The notes below the pieces were generated by a model. The model was not told the DNA's origin. It made no database searches and worked only from the letters and a program-made list of their open reading frames with translations. Positions 12,901 through 13,679 of a DNA stretch of 13,679 nucleotides are shown here, one piece after another. Source of the stretch: Flavobacteriaceae bacterium (GTDB lineage: Bacteria; Bacteroidota; Bacteroidia; Flavobacteriales; Flavobacteriaceae); contig JAGQYU010000074.1 of assembly GCA_020435885.1 (NCBI GenBank), forward strand, positions 1-13,679. The letters run 5' to 3'. A program made the translations under genes and the position numbers. Each line of letters starts with the position of its first letter. Position 1 is the first letter of the stretch.

Positions 12901-13679
12901 CTAAAAAGGTAAATGTTTTAGATCTACATTACCTCCTGAAAGTATCAAACCTACTTTTTTGTTTTCAAATTCTTTTTTAGATTTTAATACAGCAGCTAAT
13001 GTTACAGCACTAGAAGGTTCAACTACAATTTTCATACGTTCCCAAAGTAATTGCATGGCCGCAATAATTTCTTCCTCAGTAACTGTAATTATTTTTTCAA
13101 CATAGTTAGAAATAATGGCAAAAGTTATATCACCTAACGTGGTTTTTAAGCCATCTGCAATAGTATTTGTAGTAATATTTGTTTCTATTTTTCCACTTTT
13201 TAATGATCTGTAAGCGTCATCTACATTTTGAGGTTCTGCACCAATAACTTTACAATTATTACCAAAGACTTGTGCGCTTAGTGCTGTACCTGAGATCAAT
13301 CCGCCACCGCCAACCGGAGCAATTATATAATCTAGATCAGGATGTTTTTCTAAGAGTTCTTTTCCTGCGGAAGCATTGCCTAGAATTACATTAAAATCAT
13401 TAAAAGGATGTACAAAAGTAGCCCCTTTTTCTTGCTGAATTTTTTGGGCAGTAGTTTCTCTGGCTTCCAATGTGGGTTCACATTCCGTAATGATGCCACC
13501 GTACGCTTTTACAGCATTTTTTTTGACTTGCGGAGCATTACTGGGCATCACTATATACGCTTTAACACCGATATTTTTTGCTGCTAATGCCAAAGCCTGC
13601 GCAAAATTTCCGGAAGAGTGGGTCACTACGCCTTTTTGTTGTTGCTCTTTAGAAAGTTGTAGAATGGCATTGGTGGCGC
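12901..13679 (-). CDS. PLP-dependent threonine/serine dehydratase or serine racemase (N-terminus cut by right edge)
   Basis: About 259 C-terminal residues are visible in a frame open to the edge, beginning ATNAILQLSKEQQQKGVVTHSSGNFAQALA. A GTG at 13626 is internal to the conserved VVTHSSGN motif and is not the start. The PLP phosphate-binding loop is GGGGLISG, and the C-terminal SGGNVDL is typical of fold-type II dehydratases. The PLP lysine would lie just outside. The protein ends after LPF without an ACT domain, which argues against feedback-regulated biosynthetic IlvA and favours a catabolic threonine/serine ammonia-lyase or serine racemase. Its stop is 1 nt from the convergent crcB stop. 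Confidence 0.9.
   Translation of the reverse strand, partial: ATNAILQLSKEQQQKGVVTHSSGNFAQALALAAKNIGVKAYIVMPSNAPQVKKNAVKAYGGIITECEPTLEARETTAQKIQQEKGATFVHPFNDFNVILGNASAGKELLEKHPDLDYIIAPVGGGGLISGTALSAQVFGNNCKVIGAEPQNVDDAYRSLKSGKIETNITTNTIADGLKTTLGDITFAIISNYVEKIITVTEEEIIAAMQLLWERMKIVVEPSSAVTLAAVLKSKKEFENKKVGLILSGGNVDLKHLPF

Noticed and set aside
12901..13626. GTG at 13626 as start of the dehydratase
   Set aside because: The frame stays open to the window edge and the upstream residues match the family; the GTG encodes a Val within the conserved VVTHSSGN motif.

Overview
The window reads as chromosomal DNA of a marine-type flavobacterium (Bacteroidota, probably Flavobacteriaceae). The evidence is the low GC content, starts without Shine-Dalgarno sequences, promoter elements of the Bacteroidota type (TTG, about 19-20 nt, TAnnTTTG), and marker families: Rho with a long polar linker, DUF4293, a TPR sensor kinase, the DUF1599 duplication protein and a BT_3928-like DoxX/MauE protein. 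No phage, IS, CRISPR, tRNA or rRNA is visible.

Layout. 1-431 (-) is the start of rho, divergent from a DUF4293 membrane protein (653-1087, +). A 638-nt gap (1088-1725) without a credible ORF follows. It holds three hairpins, a roughly 100-nt element present twice, a purine-rich structured tract and a very AT-rich patch. Next come an unrecognised small exported protein (1726-2109), a NarL/LuxR-type response regulator (2251-2919) and a TPR-containing histidine kinase (2935-4737), which look like one signalling cassette. After these are a YfcE-like phosphoesterase (-), truA and an MsbA-like ABC exporter (+, ATGA overlap). The minus-strand set LOG-folP-exbD-cdaA occupies 7821-10763, and DUF1599, the DoxX/MauE protein and crcB occupy 10875-12899 (+). 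A PLP-dependent threonine/serine dehydratase (-) runs off the right edge.

How the genes work together. Most are housekeeping: transcription termination, tRNA pseudouridylation, folate synthesis, c-di-AMP synthesis, fluoride export. From memory of flavobacterial gene order, the exported protein plus two-component pair looks like an accessory insertion between DUF4293 and the phosphoesterase.

The most interesting non-coding signal is the duplicated element. Each copy carries an AT palindrome, a C-rich box, a TTG -33 and a perfect TAnnTTTG -7 with identical 20-nt spacing. The second copy drives the exported protein. The first has no ORF and points into the purine-rich hairpin region, so it may drive a small RNA. 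A second point of interest is a 19-bp-arm inverted repeat between exbD and cdaA whose base touches the TTG start of the diadenylate cyclase gene.
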